This document shows positions 26,499 through 37,089 of a DNA stretch of 58,876 bases, one piece after another. Every line of letters begins with the position of its first letter. Position 1 is the first letter of the stretch. The stretch spans positions 1 through 58,876 of the forward strand of contig JALSLW010000016.1 of NCBI GenBank assembly GCA_026988155.1. The letters run 5' to 3'. The position numbers were made by a program, and so were the translations under genes. The DNA comes from Methylomonas sp. (lineage in GTDB: Bacteria > Pseudomonadota > Gammaproteobacteria > Methylococcales > Methylomonadaceae). Under the pieces are notes generated by a model, which was not told where the DNA came from, searched no databases, and saw nothing but the letters and a program-made list of their open reading frames with translations.

Positions 26499-26957
26499 AT
26501 GGTTTGGAAGCCACATGTCACCGTTGCCGCTGTTATTGAAAAGAATTGCAAATTTTTACTGGTTGAAGAACAAACCTGCAATGGCATTGCATTTAACCAG
26601 CCGGCAGGCCATTTAGAAAACGGTGAATCAATCATTACCGCAGTTAAGCGAGAAGTTAATGAGGAAACTGCCTGGAAATTTGAACCTGAACATATAATCG
26701 CCATTCAACTGTGGCGAAAAAATCATGAATCTCCTAGTTTTTTAAGAGTATGTTTTGCCGGAAAAGTTCATGCACATGACTCCGACCAAGTCCTTGATGA
26801 TGGAATAATTGCAACACACTGGCTAACCCGCAGACAGATAGCTGAAAAAGGAACCCAATTGCGCAGTCCTTTAGTTTTAAATACGGTGGATGCTTTTTTA
26901 CGCGGTGAGAGCTACCCACTATCCCTTTTAAAAACCTATTTAGATTTAGGCCATTAG
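26499..26957 (+). CDS. nudJ: NUDIX hydrolase, NudJ-like
   Basis: 152 aa. The Nudix box reads GHLENGESIITAVKREVNEE, with the E residues that bind metal. The position after REVNEET is Ala rather than the usual Gly. E. coli NudJ hydrolyses HMP-PP and nucleoside diphosphates. The ATG at 26499 (MVWKPHVTVAAV) is chosen over 26433 because AGAGG lies just upstream and homologues start there. It sits 9 bp before mnmA, as in E. coli (nudJ-mnmA). Confidence 0.88.
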   Translation: MVWKPHVTVAAVIEKNCKFLLVEEQTCNGIAFNQPAGHLENGESIITAVKREVNEETAWKFEPEHIIAIQLWRKNHESPSFLRVCFAGKVHAHDSDQVLDDGIIATHWLTRRQIAEKGTQLRSPLVLNTVDAFLRGESYPLSLLKTYLDLGH

Positions 26958-26966
26958 ATTTAGAGC

Positions 26967-28058
26967 ATGAGTAAAAATATTATTGTTGGCATGTCTGGCG
27001 GTGTTGACTCCTCCGTCACCGCCTTAAAACTATTGGAACAGGGCCACCAGGTCACTGGTCTGTTTATGAAAAACTGGGAAGAAGATGACGGTACAGAATT
27101 TTGCACCGCTATGGAAGACTTGGCTGATGCCCAGCAGGTCAGCGATAAACTGGGCATAGAATTAAAAACCGTCAACTTTGCCTCTGAGTATTGGGATGAA
27201 GTATTTGAAGTTTTTTTATCTGAATTTAAGGCTGGGCGAACACCAAATCCCGACATACTTTGCAATAAGCATGTTAAGTTCAAAGCATTTTTGAATTACG
27301 CCATTGAAGACCTTGGAGCCGACTACATTGCTACCGGACATTATGCGCGAGTGCATAAACAAAACGGGGAATATCAGCTATTAAAAGGGCTTGATCCTAA
27401 TAAGGAACAAAGCTACTTTCTATATACTTTAGGCCAAAAAGCTTTGTCAAAGACCCTATTCCCTATTGGTGACCTGCATAAACCTGAATTAAGAGCGATC
27501 GCCAAAAAAGCAGGTTTTGATAATTATATAAAGAAAGACAGCACGGGGATTTGCTTTATCGGCGAACGGAAATTTACCGAATTTCTGCAGCGCTACCTGC
27601 CTACTCAACCGGGTGAAATGCGCACTCCCGAAGGCCAAACCATTGCTCAGCACCAGGGATTAATGTATTACACACTCGGCCAAAGACAGGGCCTGGGAAT
27701 TGGCGGGGTTAAAAATGCACCTGACGAGCCTTGGTATGTTTTAGAAAAGGACTTGGATAATAATATATTGATCGTCGGGCAGGGACATGATCACCCCTTA
27801 CTGCTCCATAACACATTGGAAGCCAGTCAGCTTGACTGGTGCAATAACAAACCGTTAACAGAAGCCATTTACTGCAAAGCCAAAACACGCTACCGTCAAA
27901 GTGACCAGGCCTGTCAGATAAAACCTCTAGAAAATAGCCGATGCAAAGTCATCTTTGAATTTTCGCAAAGAGCCATCACACCGGGACAATCAGTGGTTTT
28001 TTATGATGGCGACATCTGTTTAGGCGGCGGTATTATTGAAACCAGATATAATGAATAA
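26967..28058 (+). CDS. mnmA: tRNA-specific 2-thiouridylase MnmA
   Basis: 363-aa ATP-pyrophosphatase that makes 2-thiouridine at U34 of Lys, Glu and Gln tRNAs. PP-loop [12 protein letters not shown] is at about residue 8. The catalytic cysteines lie in [10 protein letters not shown] and [10 protein letters not shown]. The C-terminal beta domain is complete. It is probably co-transcribed with nudJ. Confidence 0.96.
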   Translation: MSKNIIVGMSGGVDSSVTALKLLEQGHQVTGLFMKNWEEDDGTEFCTAMEDLADAQQVSDKLGIELKTVNFASEYWDEVFEVFLSEFKAGRTPNPDILCNKHVKFKAFLNYAIEDLGADYIATGHYARVHKQNGEYQLLKGLDPNKEQSYFLYTLGQKALSKTLFPIGDLHKPELRAIAKKAGFDNYIKKDSTGICFIGERKFTEFLQRYLPTQPGEMRTPEGQTIAQHQGLMYYTLGQRQGLGIGGVKNAPDEPWYVLEKDLDNNILIVGQGHDHPLLLHNTLEASQLDWCNNKPLTEAIYCKAKTRYRQSDQACQIKPLENSRCKVIFEFSQRAITPGQSVVFYDGDICLGGGIIETRYNE

Positions 28059-28234
28059 TATACTGTACTAAACAGTTCCTATACTCTATCTCATTGCTAT
28101 TTGGCTGAATATGCAGAGAGGCTTTAGTCGCGATTTCTTTTGATCTTGTTGAAGTCATAACTATAAGTTCCTCTCGGCAGGATTATCAGCTTTTTAGCTT
28201 AATGGCAGTGATGCAGAGAGTATGAACGATATAA

Positions 28235-29635
<1,401 letters not shown>

Positions 29636-29692
29636 ATAGAATTGCAGTGCCAATCTTCTGTGATTGTCACTGCAAAAAATGAGACTATCAAA

Positions 29693-30103
29693 ATGAATGA
29701 ATTTCAGAATGAATGGGCAATACTGCACAGCGATATAGAAAAGTACGAACGCTTTTCACTGATAATAAAACTATTTAGCGTATTGATTTGCATTCTATCC
29801 ATTGCTTTAGCTATCAGCCCTGCTATCTCTATTTTTGTTGTGCTAATTCTATGGCTGCAAAGCGGAATATGGACAACTTTTCAAAACCGCTTAGAAGATA
29901 GAATACTGATTATCGAAAATAGCCTAGCAGACAAGAGCCATGAAAACAGCTCAGATTTCCAGCTCTATTCAGAATGGCAAAAGAATCGGCCCGGCGCTGT
30001 TAATTTAATAAAGGAATATATATTTAATTCACTGAAACCGACAGTGGCCTATCCTTATATTCTTCTGGTTTTATTATTGCTTATTAAGCCATATTTACTG
30101 TAA
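29693..30103 (+). CDS. small hypothetical membrane protein
   Basis: About 136 aa from ATG 29693 (MNEFQNEW); an in-frame ATG at 29642 would add 17 uncharacteristic residues. It has a hydrophilic N-terminus, a hydrophobic stretch (about 25-58, one or two helices), a charged middle and a C-terminal helix (LLVLLLLIKPYLL). No family recognised. It follows purB by 57 bp and could be co-transcribed. A palindromic repeat lies 41 nt after the stop. Confidence 0.6.
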   Translation: MNEFQNEWAILHSDIEKYERFSLIIKLFSVLICILSIALAISPAISIFVVLILWLQSGIWTTFQNRLEDRILIIENSLADKSHENSSDFQLYSEWQKNRPGAVNLIKEYIFNSLKPTVAYPYILLVLLLLIKPYLL

Positions 30104-30144
30104 TTGTCAGCATACATAATATTTCTTTCAGAAAGATTATAGAA

Positions 30145-30168
30145 AGGGCAATCATAAGGGATTGCCCT
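30145..30168. repeat. palindromic repeat, short copy
   Basis: AGGGCAATC-N6-GATTGCCCT, a 9-bp perfect stem between two convergent genes. It can act as a bidirectional terminator. The same sequence occurs at 31245-31268 inside a larger inverted repeat, which suggests a dispersed element. Confidence 0.6.
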
Positions 30169-30199
30169 CAGCATAAAAGACCATCCAAGGATTAAAGAA

Positions 30200-31186
30200 C
30201 TAACTTTCAGAGTCTTCTTCTTGCCTCACATGAAAGGCATCAGTATATATATCACCCATGGAAGCACCTTGCAGAAAAGCCTGCATTTTCATCTGACTGA
30301 CCATTTCCGGATGCCCACACAGAAAAACTCGCCAGCCTTTTAAATCAGATATTTCATTCAAAGCGACTGTATTTGCTCGCCCCTGCTTAAAACCTTCAGG
30401 AACATCTGCACCAGAAATACAGGGCGTATATGAAAAATTTTGATGCTGTTTGCTTAGCTGTCGCATTTCATCCACCCTGTACAAATCTTCCCTTTCACTG
30501 CTGCCATGAAACAGCTGTATTGGGCCAGAATGTCCATGTGCAAGAGCATCTGTCAAAATGCCGGCAAGCGGTGCCAGTCCACTTCCTGTTCCTACGAGCA
30601 GTATCCCCTGTTCTTTACGTTCAGGAATATAGAAGCAGTGACCTTTGGGCTCAGATACAGACAGGCTATCACCCACCTTAATCTCATCATGCACCCATTC
30701 ACTAAATTTTCCACCCGGCAGCCGACGAATATGAAACTCTAATGTTTTGGATTCCTGAGGCCTGTTTGCGATTGAATAGCTGCGCGTTACACCATCTGCC
30801 CGCTGCAGGTTAACAAATTGCCCAGCGTTGTATTCAAGAACATCAAGGCACTCTACAATTAACAAAATGGTATTTCTATTGAGCATTTCATTGGCAATCA
30901 CCTTTCCGTCAGAAAACAGCTCAGACTGATCAGGCAATTTGATAGTCATATCCTGTTCTGGAACACAAAGACAGGCGAGAAAATAATTCTGTTTTTTTAA
31001 TGTGTCTTTTAAATCTTTTTGAGAGTTTTCGGGAGGAATGCCATCGGTACATTGCAGCATACAGCTCTGACACGTTCCTTTCTTACAGGCATAAGAAACT
31101 TCAACTTCATGCCTTAATAAAGAGTCTAGAACAGTCTCTTCAGAATTACAGGTATAATTTTTCTCACCGATTTTTAAATTTGTCAT
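30200..31186 (-). CDS. ferredoxin-type [2Fe-2S] flavin oxidoreductase
   Basis: About 328 aa. An N-terminal plant-type ferredoxin has CKKGTCQSCMLQC and a fourth Cys near 80. The reductase part has FAD motif RSYSIANRP (about 148) and NAD motif VGTGSGLAPLAGI (about 205). It resembles oxygenase reductases such as MmoC, and flavohaemoglobin-type reductases. The start at 31186 (MTNLKIGEKN) is preferred because upstream in-frame codons run into the palindromic repeat. It lies downstream of a truncated haemoglobin gene on the same strand, so it could re-reduce that protein. This is inferred from position only. Confidence 0.82.
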   Translation of the reverse strand: MTNLKIGEKNYTCNSEETVLDSLLRHEVEVSYACKKGTCQSCMLQCTDGIPPENSQKDLKDTLKKQNYFLACLCVPEQDMTIKLPDQSELFSDGKVIANEMLNRNTILLIVECLDVLEYNAGQFVNLQRADGVTRSYSIANRPQESKTLEFHIRRLPGGKFSEWVHDEIKVGDSLSVSEPKGHCFYIPERKEQGILLVGTGSGLAPLAGILTDALAHGHSGPIQLFHGSSEREDLYRVDEMRQLSKQHQNFSYTPCISGADVPEGFKQGRANTVALNEISDLKGWRVFLCGHPEMVSQMKMQAFLQGASMGDIYTDAFHVRQEEDSES

Positions 31187-31194
31187 CTTTTGTT

Positions 31195-31272
31195 TGTAGG
31201 GGCAATCCCCTGTGGCTACCCTATGCTCAGTAAATATTAAGGAAAGGGCAATCACCAGGGATTGCCCCTACA
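31195..31272. repeat. MITE-like inverted repeat between haemoglobin and reductase genes
   Basis: Outer arms TGTAGGGGCAATCCC and its complement GGGATTGCCCCTACA bound a 78-bp element. The right arm overlaps a nested hairpin matching the repeat at 30145-30168. The element sits between two same-strand genes just upstream of the reductase ATG. Confidence 0.65.
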
Positions 31273-31286
31273 TATAATTTTAAGTC

Positions 31287-31655
31287 TTATTTACCTAACA
31301 CATCATTTCTAGTGCTTTCAGCAATTGCGGCAGCTTCAGAAATCAAATCTGCTGGTACATTTAACTCAGTTAATGTTGCTCCCAAGTGCTCCATTACTGC
31401 ATCAAAATGTGAATCATCAAGCCCCATTTTCACTAAATGAACATGCGCTTTCCGCATATCTTGTCCTGTATAGGTATTTGGACCGCCAAAAGCCATAGTG
31501 AAGAAAGCCTTTTGCTTAACAATCTGTTTATCCATATCCGTTTTATCAAAAAAACGGTTAATCCGATGATCAGTAAGAACTTTTCGATAAAACAGTTCAA
31601 CAGCCGCATTTACCGCCGCTTCTCCGCCAATTCTATCGTATAAAGATTCGCTCAT
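31287..31655 (-). CDS. group I truncated haemoglobin
   Basis: 122-aa 2/2 globin. SLYDRIGGEAAVNAAVE is the group I N-terminal signature, the GPNTYTGQDMRKAH block belongs to the haem pocket, and the proximal histidine lies in the E/F region (MRKAHVHL). Members bind O2 or NO and some act as NO dioxygenases. A strong GAGGAG site precedes the ATG. The divergent regulator and the downstream flavin reductase suggest an NO- or oxygen-handling unit. Confidence 0.87.
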   Translation of the reverse strand: MSESLYDRIGGEAAVNAAVELFYRKVLTDHRINRFFDKTDMDKQIVKQKAFFTMAFGGPNTYTGQDMRKAHVHLVKMGLDDSHFDAVMEHLGATLTELNVPADLISEAAAIAESTRNDVLGK

Positions 31656-31709
31656 TTTCTACTCCTCATAAAATTTAAAATACAATCGAATATTATTAAT
31701 TGCTTATTC

Positions 31710-31792
31710 AGAATAACAAAACCAGAACACTTTTACAACTTTTATATGTCAAAAGTTTTAATTCTGTTATTTTTGTCATTATTTGTTATTCT
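31710..31792. promoter_or_regulatory. operator candidates in the divergent haemoglobin/regulator promoter region
   Basis: Inverted arms AGAATAACAAA (31710-31720) and TTTGTTATTCT (31782-31792) flank a tighter palindrome, AACTTTT-N7-AAAAGTT, at 31737-31757. The 171-bp gap serves both divergent genes, and the regulator could bind either element. Confidence 0.45.
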
Positions 31793-31826
31793 TACCTATT
31801 GAATAAAGGATTAACAGAGACAGTCT

Positions 31827-32468
31827 ATGTCTAATAAAATCAGCCCCCGCCAACGTCAAATACTTGATTTGCTACTCAAGAATAGAGCGGGACTCAGCAT
31901 TGATGAAATAGCCAATATACTAGACATTTCACGCAACGCGGTTCAGCAGCATCTTTCTTCTTTGGAAAAAGATAAATACATACAGACAGGCGAACTGAAA
32001 AAGACTGCTGGCAGGCCAGTCCGCACTTTTATATTGACAGAAATAGGACTAAATTTTTTTCCAAAACAATACGCCTGGTTTTCAGAACTGATTCTTTCAG
32101 ACATAAAAAATGAACAGGGTAGCGAAGCATTAAAAGCTTATCTGAAAAAACTAGGCAATACTCTCGCTCAGAGCCTTTTACCTAGGTTTGACGGCAAAAC
32201 AGCCAAGGAAAAGATTGCTGAACTAACCGCCATTATGGAAGACCTGGGGTTCCAGGTATCTGCGACCCACGACAGCACAACTGGCCATCAATACATAGAT
32301 GCGTGCAACTGCATCTATCACGACCTAGCGCAAAAAAACAGCGAGGTCTGCGAACTGGACAAAACCCTTATTTCCACATTATTAAATAAAGATATAGAGC
32401 TTATTTCATGCATGGCAAAAGGCGGTCACATATGCAGCTTCAAAATATTACAGGATGACTTCGACTAG
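31827..32468 (+). CDS. SufR/DeoR-type winged-helix regulator with C-terminal cysteines
   Basis: 213 aa. The N-terminal helix-turn-helix (SIDEIANILDISRNAVQQHLS, about 28-48) is followed by a wing (TAGRPVRTF). The C-terminal half carries Cys160, 162, 175, 195 and 203 plus histidines. This resembles the Fe-S ligand region of SufR, a repressor that senses cluster status, oxygen or NO. It is divergent from the truncated haemoglobin, its likely target. Its stop shares the CTAG tetranucleotide with the convergent kinase gene. The SufR assignment is by pattern, not alignment. Confidence 0.75.
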   Translation: MSNKISPRQRQILDLLLKNRAGLSIDEIANILDISRNAVQQHLSSLEKDKYIQTGELKKTAGRPVRTFILTEIGLNFFPKQYAWFSELILSDIKNEQGSEALKAYLKKLGNTLAQSLLPRFDGKTAKEKIAELTAIMEDLGFQVSATHDSTTGHQYIDACNCIYHDLAQKNSEVCELDKTLISTLLNKDIELISCMAKGGHICSFKILQDDFD

Positions 32469-35437
32469 CCGATCAAAGGCAGAATAAATTTAAATGTCGC
32501 GCCTTCGTCTTCAGGGCTGTTTTCAGCCCAAATCTGGCCATTATGCTTTTCAATAATCTGCTTGCAAATGGCCAAGCCAAGCCCCGTGCCACCTGCCCCT
32601 GTCTTAGTCTTGCTACTTTGAATAAAGGCATCAAATATATCATCCAATTCGGCCTCAGGTATTCCTACCCCTTGGTTTGTCAGAGAAAAAACAAGGTACT
32701 GCTCATCCCTGTCAATTTTAACTGTAATATCCGTATTCTCTGCACTGAACTTAATTGCATTAGATAAAAGGTTTGCCATAACCTGTCCAACTTTATCTCC
32801 GTCAAACATTCCAGTACCGGCACCATTAGAGGCATCCACTTGAATCGTTAGACCTTTGTCGTGTATTCTCTGCTCCTGTTCCTGACAGTGACGTTCAAAT
32901 AGCTTGGCTAAATCAGCCCGTTTTATATTAAGCTCCATCTTTCCGGACTCAAGTTTAGACAAATCAAGCAGATCATTAAGTAGTAATAATAGGCGGTCAC
33001 CGCTCAATTTAATGCGGGAAAAATAATGCAGCAGTTTCTCGCTGGATGCCGAGTCTATTTTTTTCACCCCCATACTGGCAAAACTTAAAATGCCATGCAG
33101 AGGTGTCCGCAGTTCGTGGGACATATTGGCTAAAAATTCAGATTTAGCTACCGTTGCTTTATTTGCCTGTTCTGTAGCATCTAAAATAGCCTGTTCATAT
33201 TTTTTCTGTGCAGTTAAATCACGCCAAGTCACATGAATTATCTGTTTGCCATCATAGTCCAGTCGCGTTAACAGCACATCCATTAAAATTTTAGAGCCGT
33301 CTTTTTTGTGATGCAGCCATTCAAAATGATAAGAACCCTCACGCAGGCAGATTTCAGCATTATTAATACAGTTTTGCGTAGATAATTGGCCATCAGACTG
33401 ATATTTTGGTGATAAGTCCTCAGCTGGTTTTTTCATCAATAACTCATCTTTTGAATCATAGCCCAGCAGTTCAACCGCTTTTTCGTTACAGTCAATAAAC
33501 TGGTTATTATCAATCAACAGCAGTCCATTTCCCGATTTATCAAATATTGTTTTAAAACGTTCCTTTTCCTGTTCTACCTGATATTTTTGTTCTGCCAGCT
33601 CCGAATTTAATCGCTTTAGCTTAAAAAAATACCAAATAAATAGCGCTAAGAAGACTGACAATAAAATAGCAAACAGCCTCCACACCAGACCTTGATCGAA
33701 AATAACCTCCCGTTTAACCTCAACCCTTTCATTAAAAAAGGATTGCAGCTGAGCATCAGTAAGACTGCTGACAAGCACCTCAAATATTTCATTTAGCTGT
33801 GGCTGATCATTGCGCGTAGCAACTGCAAGCTTTGCCTTATCCTGAAGGCGGGATGACACCTTTAAAGTGCCCGTAAAATCCTGCTGAATTAGAAAAGCAA
33901 TAGCCATCAAGCTATCGATATAGCCAAATAGCTCTCCGTTCTCAACTCGCTCCAGCCCATCAGAAATGGAATCAACCTCAACAATATTGGCCTCTGGATA
34001 TCTCTCCTGCAGTAGTTCCGCCAATGCATAGCCTTTAACAACGCCAAACTGTTTATCCTTAACATCAGAAATATCGTTAATAAAAAATGCATCATTTTTG
34101 GTTGCCAAAACAACAGGATGATCAATAAATGAATGAGTAAAGTCCATGTACTCTTTACGTTTTGGCGTTTCTGCCACCAAAGATAAAATATCGCAGTCCC
34201 GATTTCTGGCTTTATCCACTGATTCTTGCCAGCTGTCTGTTTTAATTAATCGAATGGGGATCGGGAGTTTATTGCGGAAGTAGGTATAAATATCAGCAAC
34301 AATGCCTATATGCTGACCATTTTCTATACGTTCATAAGGCATCCAGTTAGGATCGGTGCACATTGCTATTTCTTTTTTATGCTGCAGATAGCGCACCTGT
34401 TCAGGCGTAAACAGAGCACCTTCACCGCCATCATTTAGTTCCTGGCTATCTAACAGCAAACCGCTGCGCTTAAACTGTGTAATGAGATGCAACCGTTCTG
34501 CATGATTTATTGTGCCTATGGCAATAGCATCAGACTGCATTAATCTGTCAATTTGAGTTGCTTCAAAGCGCAGCGCTTCAATACTTTTTATCTTGGAGTA
34601 TCTGCTATAAATAATTGAAATCATCTCTTCTTGATGGGCTAATGCATATGCCCAGCCCTTATTTGATGCCTTAACAAACCTTTGAGTTCTTTCGGGGTGA
34701 TCCTTTGCTTCACCCATTGATGTAAATAAATTGTTAGCAGACATGCTGTACCCATAGTCTGCCGGATCAAGAATATTGAAATCAATACCTTTTTGCTCCA
34801 ATTCAAACAGTTCGTTAGTTCGGTACACTGTAACAGCATCAACTTTATTGTCGATAAAATCACTAATATCATATCTATGATCGATAAACTTTATATTATC
34901 CCCTGAAAGATAAAAATGATTTAACATCAAACTCAACGCATTATATGTAGCAAAACTCTTTGAAATCATCACCTTTTTTCTGATCAGATCATTCGGAGAC
35001 TGAATATCTTTAGAAACGGCTAAAACATGTGGAGATTTGGGGAAATAGGTTGCCAGCAGTTTTATCGGAATAATTTTTTTATTATCTATATAGATGCTGG
35101 TTTCTTCCAGACCATAATTATTCTTTTGTGTAAGTATATTTGTTCTGACATTAACCCCGGCCTGATACTCAATAAGCTCAACATCTAGACCGGCATCTTT
35201 GTAAAAACCTTTTTCTTTTGCTGCAATAAAACCTGCAAACTGAAACTGATATTTCCAATTAAGCTGCAATGAGACTTTTTCCAACGGCGCTTCAGCATTA
35301 GCAGATACTGAAGTACTCATTAGTATCGCCGTTACAGCAAACATTATCGATAATGATTTAAAAAAACCAAACAACTTAATATAAAACAATGTATTACCTT
35401 TATACCTTAAATTTAGCCAGTTTGGAAACAGCATCAT
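32465..35437 (-). CDS. sensor histidine kinase with NMT1/THI5-like and SBP_bac_3-like periplasmic domains
   Basis: 990 aa. In order: signal sequence (about 1-48), NMT1/THI5-like binding domain (LQLNWKYQFQFAGF, about 55-300), SBP_bac_3 domain (MCTDPNWMPYERIENG, about 355-575), membrane helix (about 580-600), PAS domain (about 630-745), HisKA with phospho-acceptor SHELRTPLHGI (about 770), and HATPase with NLLSNAIKFS and GTGLGLAICKQI. The two sensors should bind small ligands such as pyrimidines or amino acids. No receiver domain and no response regulator gene is adjacent. ATG 35437 has AAGG about 7 nt upstream. It ends tail-to-tail with the SufR-like gene. Confidence 0.85.
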   Translation of the reverse strand: MMLFPNWLNLRYKGNTLFYIKLFGFFKSLSIMFAVTAILMSTSVSANAEAPLEKVSLQLNWKYQFQFAGFIAAKEKGFYKDAGLDVELIEYQAGVNVRTNILTQKNNYGLEETSIYIDNKKIIPIKLLATYFPKSPHVLAVSKDIQSPNDLIRKKVMISKSFATYNALSLMLNHFYLSGDNIKFIDHRYDISDFIDNKVDAVTVYRTNELFELEQKGIDFNILDPADYGYSMSANNLFTSMGEAKDHPERTQRFVKASNKGWAYALAHQEEMISIIYSRYSKIKSIEALRFEATQIDRLMQSDAIAIGTINHAERLHLITQFKRSGLLLDSQELNDGGEGALFTPEQVRYLQHKKEIAMCTDPNWMPYERIENGQHIGIVADIYTYFRNKLPIPIRLIKTDSWQESVDKARNRDCDILSLVAETPKRKEYMDFTHSFIDHPVVLATKNDAFFINDISDVKDKQFGVVKGYALAELLQERYPEANIVEVDSISDGLERVENGELFGYIDSLMAIAFLIQQDFTGTLKVSSRLQDKAKLAVATRNDQPQLNEIFEVLVSSLTDAQLQSFFNERVEVKREVIFDQGLVWRLFAILLSVFLALFIWYFFKLKRLNSELAEQKYQVEQEKERFKTIFDKSGNGLLLIDNNQFIDCNEKAVELLGYDSKDELLMKKPAEDLSPKYQSDGQLSTQNCINNAEICLREGSYHFEWLHHKKDGSKILMDVLLTRLDYDGKQIIHVTWRDLTAQKKYEQAILDATEQANKATVAKSEFLANMSHELRTPLHGILSFASMGVKKIDSASSEKLLHYFSRIKLSGDRLLLLLNDLLDLSKLESGKMELNIKRADLAKLFERHCQEQEQRIHDKGLTIQVDASNGAGTGMFDGDKVGQVMANLLSNAIKFSAENTDITVKIDRDEQYLVFSLTNQGVGIPEAELDDIFDAFIQSSKTKTGAGGTGLGLAICKQIIEKHNGQIWAENSPEDEGATFKFILPLIG

Positions 35438-35464
35438 CGGCAGCCTTTGTAACTATAGGCCATG

Positions 35465-35801
35465 TTACATTTCTCTGGTTAATTTGGCACAATACCTCTT
35501 CCGAGGCAAAAAATCGCTCAGAATCATAAAAAAGCCAGCGGCAGGGGTATCTAAAAAATAGCAGTAATGGGCAAATCTCAAATGATTGCTGAGCCGCACA
35601 ACAATAGCCGCCTTCTCATTGCCAACCCAAATCGCACGGCCCCCTAAAGCACTTCCCTCTGATCTGTCATCTGAATCTTTATAGCGGGTCGAAAAAAATG
35701 CTTCCCTTCTGAAATAGTACTGAGAGAAATCTTCATTCTCAGATAAAAATTTAAATATCTTTTTGTCCAGTTACATCAAAAAAATTCACTGTACGGGGCA
35801 T
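35465..35801 (-). pseudogene. short unknown gene broken by a +1 frameshift
   Basis: An ATG at 35801 overlaps the DUF1244 stop as TAATG and opens with MPRTVNFFDVTGQ, but stops after about 16 codons. In another frame, 101 codons from 35770 to the stop at 35465 are open, lack any good start codon, and read like a real protein (GGRAIWVGNEKAAIVVRL, HYCYFLDTPAAGFFM). One base too many in the A5/T5 run at 35760-35764 joins the two parts into a protein of about 112 aa. This could be a true pseudogene, a sequencing error or a programmed shift. Family not recognised. Confidence 0.6.
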
Positions 35802-36109
35802 TACCTAGCAGGCTTCTGTCTTTTTTCATAGGCGGCCAATTGCTCAGGGGTAGCCTTAAGCTGATATTTTTCTTTCCATTCATCATAAGGCATACCGTAA
35901 ACCTGCTCTCTCGCCTTGTCATAATCAAAAGATATATTCTTTTCCTGAGCGCCAGCCGTTAGCCATTTAGCCAAACAGTTTCGGCAGAACCCCGCCAGAA
36001 TCATTAAATCAATATTTTGTACGTCAGTCTGTGTCTGCAAATGAGAAACCAGTCGTCTGAAGGCCGCCGCCTCGATTTCTGTCTGTTCCGATTTAGATAT
36101 ATTGTCCAT
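35801..36109 (-). CDS. DUF1244 family protein
   Basis: 102 aa with the conserved core LMILAGFCRNCLAKWL (CxxC-like pair) and GMPYDEWKEKYQ. Function unknown; members are small cytosolic alphahelical proteins widespread in Proteobacteria. The start at 36109 (MDNISKSEQTE) is preferred to an upstream in-frame ATG at 36250, which would add an atypical 47-residue leader crossing the divergent promoter. Its stop overlaps the start of the frameshifted gene downstream. Confidence 0.85.
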   Translation of the reverse strand: MDNISKSEQTEIEAAAFRRLVSHLQTQTDVQNIDLMILAGFCRNCLAKWLTAGAQEKNISFDYDKAREQVYGMPYDEWKEKYQLKATPEQLAAYEKRQKPAR

Positions 36110-36195
36110 GGTCAAAATCCAAAAAATCAACATTCTATCAGAAAGAATCGCTTTCTCATGTATAATTAAAGAAATCGACTTAACCAAAAGGTAGT

Positions 36196-36516
36196 ATGAA
36201 AATTCATAGCTCATCACTTGCCTACATACCTTCAGGGTATAAAACGGCAAATAGAAATGATCAATCGCAGTCTTCTGACAGCAGAAAAGAATACAGCGCC
36301 GAGACTGGCCCAGCTTCTTCTCAGATGGATAATGCCGCCTATGAAAATATTAACCTGCCTATGGTTCAGCTCATATCTGATGATATTGAAAAGCAGCAAA
36401 AGACACCTCCCAATTCCCGCACCGCATATGCAGTAAATGCCTATGCCCAAGAAAATTCTCAAACGCTAAAGAGTCAAAGATCTGAACTTATTTCTGGCAT
36501 TGACATCTTTGCTTAG
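36196..36516 (+). CDS. hypothetical protein, probably disordered
   Basis: 106 aa, rich in Ser, Asn, Gln and Tyr, without cysteines or hydrophobic helices, so probably disordered and cytoplasmic. AAGG lies just before the ATG. It overlaps the upstream in-frame extension of yciB but not the chosen yciB start. Family not recognised. It is divergent from the DUF1244 gene. Confidence 0.5.
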   Translation: MKIHSSSLAYIPSGYKTANRNDQSQSSDSRKEYSAETGPASSQMDNAAYENINLPMVQLISDDIEKQQKTPPNSRTAYAVNAYAQENSQTLKSQRSELISGIDIFA

Positions 36517-36547
36517 AACATTTTACGAAACAACGCACAGCAAAACC

Positions 36548-37084
36548 ATGAAACAGCTCTTAGAATTTATCCCTATTATTTTATTTTTCATCACCTATAA
36601 AATGTATGACATATATACAGCCACGGCTGTTATTATTGTCGCCACCATTATTCAGGTAGGCATTACCTGGTTCAAATACAAAAAAGTCGAACCTATGCAA
36701 TGGATCACCTTAGGACTGATTGTAGTTATGGGCGGTGCTACTATTTACTTGCAAAATGAAGAGTTTATCAAATGGAAACTGACGGTTATTGAATGCCTGT
36801 TTGGATTAGCCTTTTTAGGCAGCCAGTTTTTTGGCAAGAAAACATTTGTTGAACGCATGATGGGCGCTAACTTAGAACTACCTCCGTCCATCTGGAAAAA
36901 ACTAAACCTGGCCTGGGCAGCTTTTTTCTTCAGCGTTGGTGCAATCAATGTCTATGTAATGCAAAATTACAATACTGATGACTGGGTAAACTTTAAGACC
37001 TTTGTAGTGCCTGGGTTTATGCTGGTTTTTATTATTGTTCAAATGCTTTTTATCTATAAATATATCCCTGAACCCGAGGAATAA
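36548..37084 (+). CDS. yciB: inner-membrane septation protein A family (YciB/IspZ)
   Basis: 178-aa polytopic membrane protein with five or six helices. Family marks include [14 protein letters not shown] at the start, [24 protein letters not shown] and [18 protein letters not shown]. It is implicated in envelope synthesis and division. ATG 36548 gives the family-typical MKQLL(E/D)F start. It leads a compact group yciB-yciI-bolA-ppiC. Confidence 0.93.
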   Translation: MKQLLEFIPIILFFITYKMYDIYTATAVIIVATIIQVGITWFKYKKVEPMQWITLGLIVVMGGATIYLQNEEFIKWKLTVIECLFGLAFLGSQFFGKKTFVERMMGANLELPPSIWKKLNLAWAAFFFSVGAINVYVMQNYNTDDWVNFKTFVVPGFMLVFIIVQMLFIYKYIPEPEE

Positions 37085-37089
37085 GCAAA

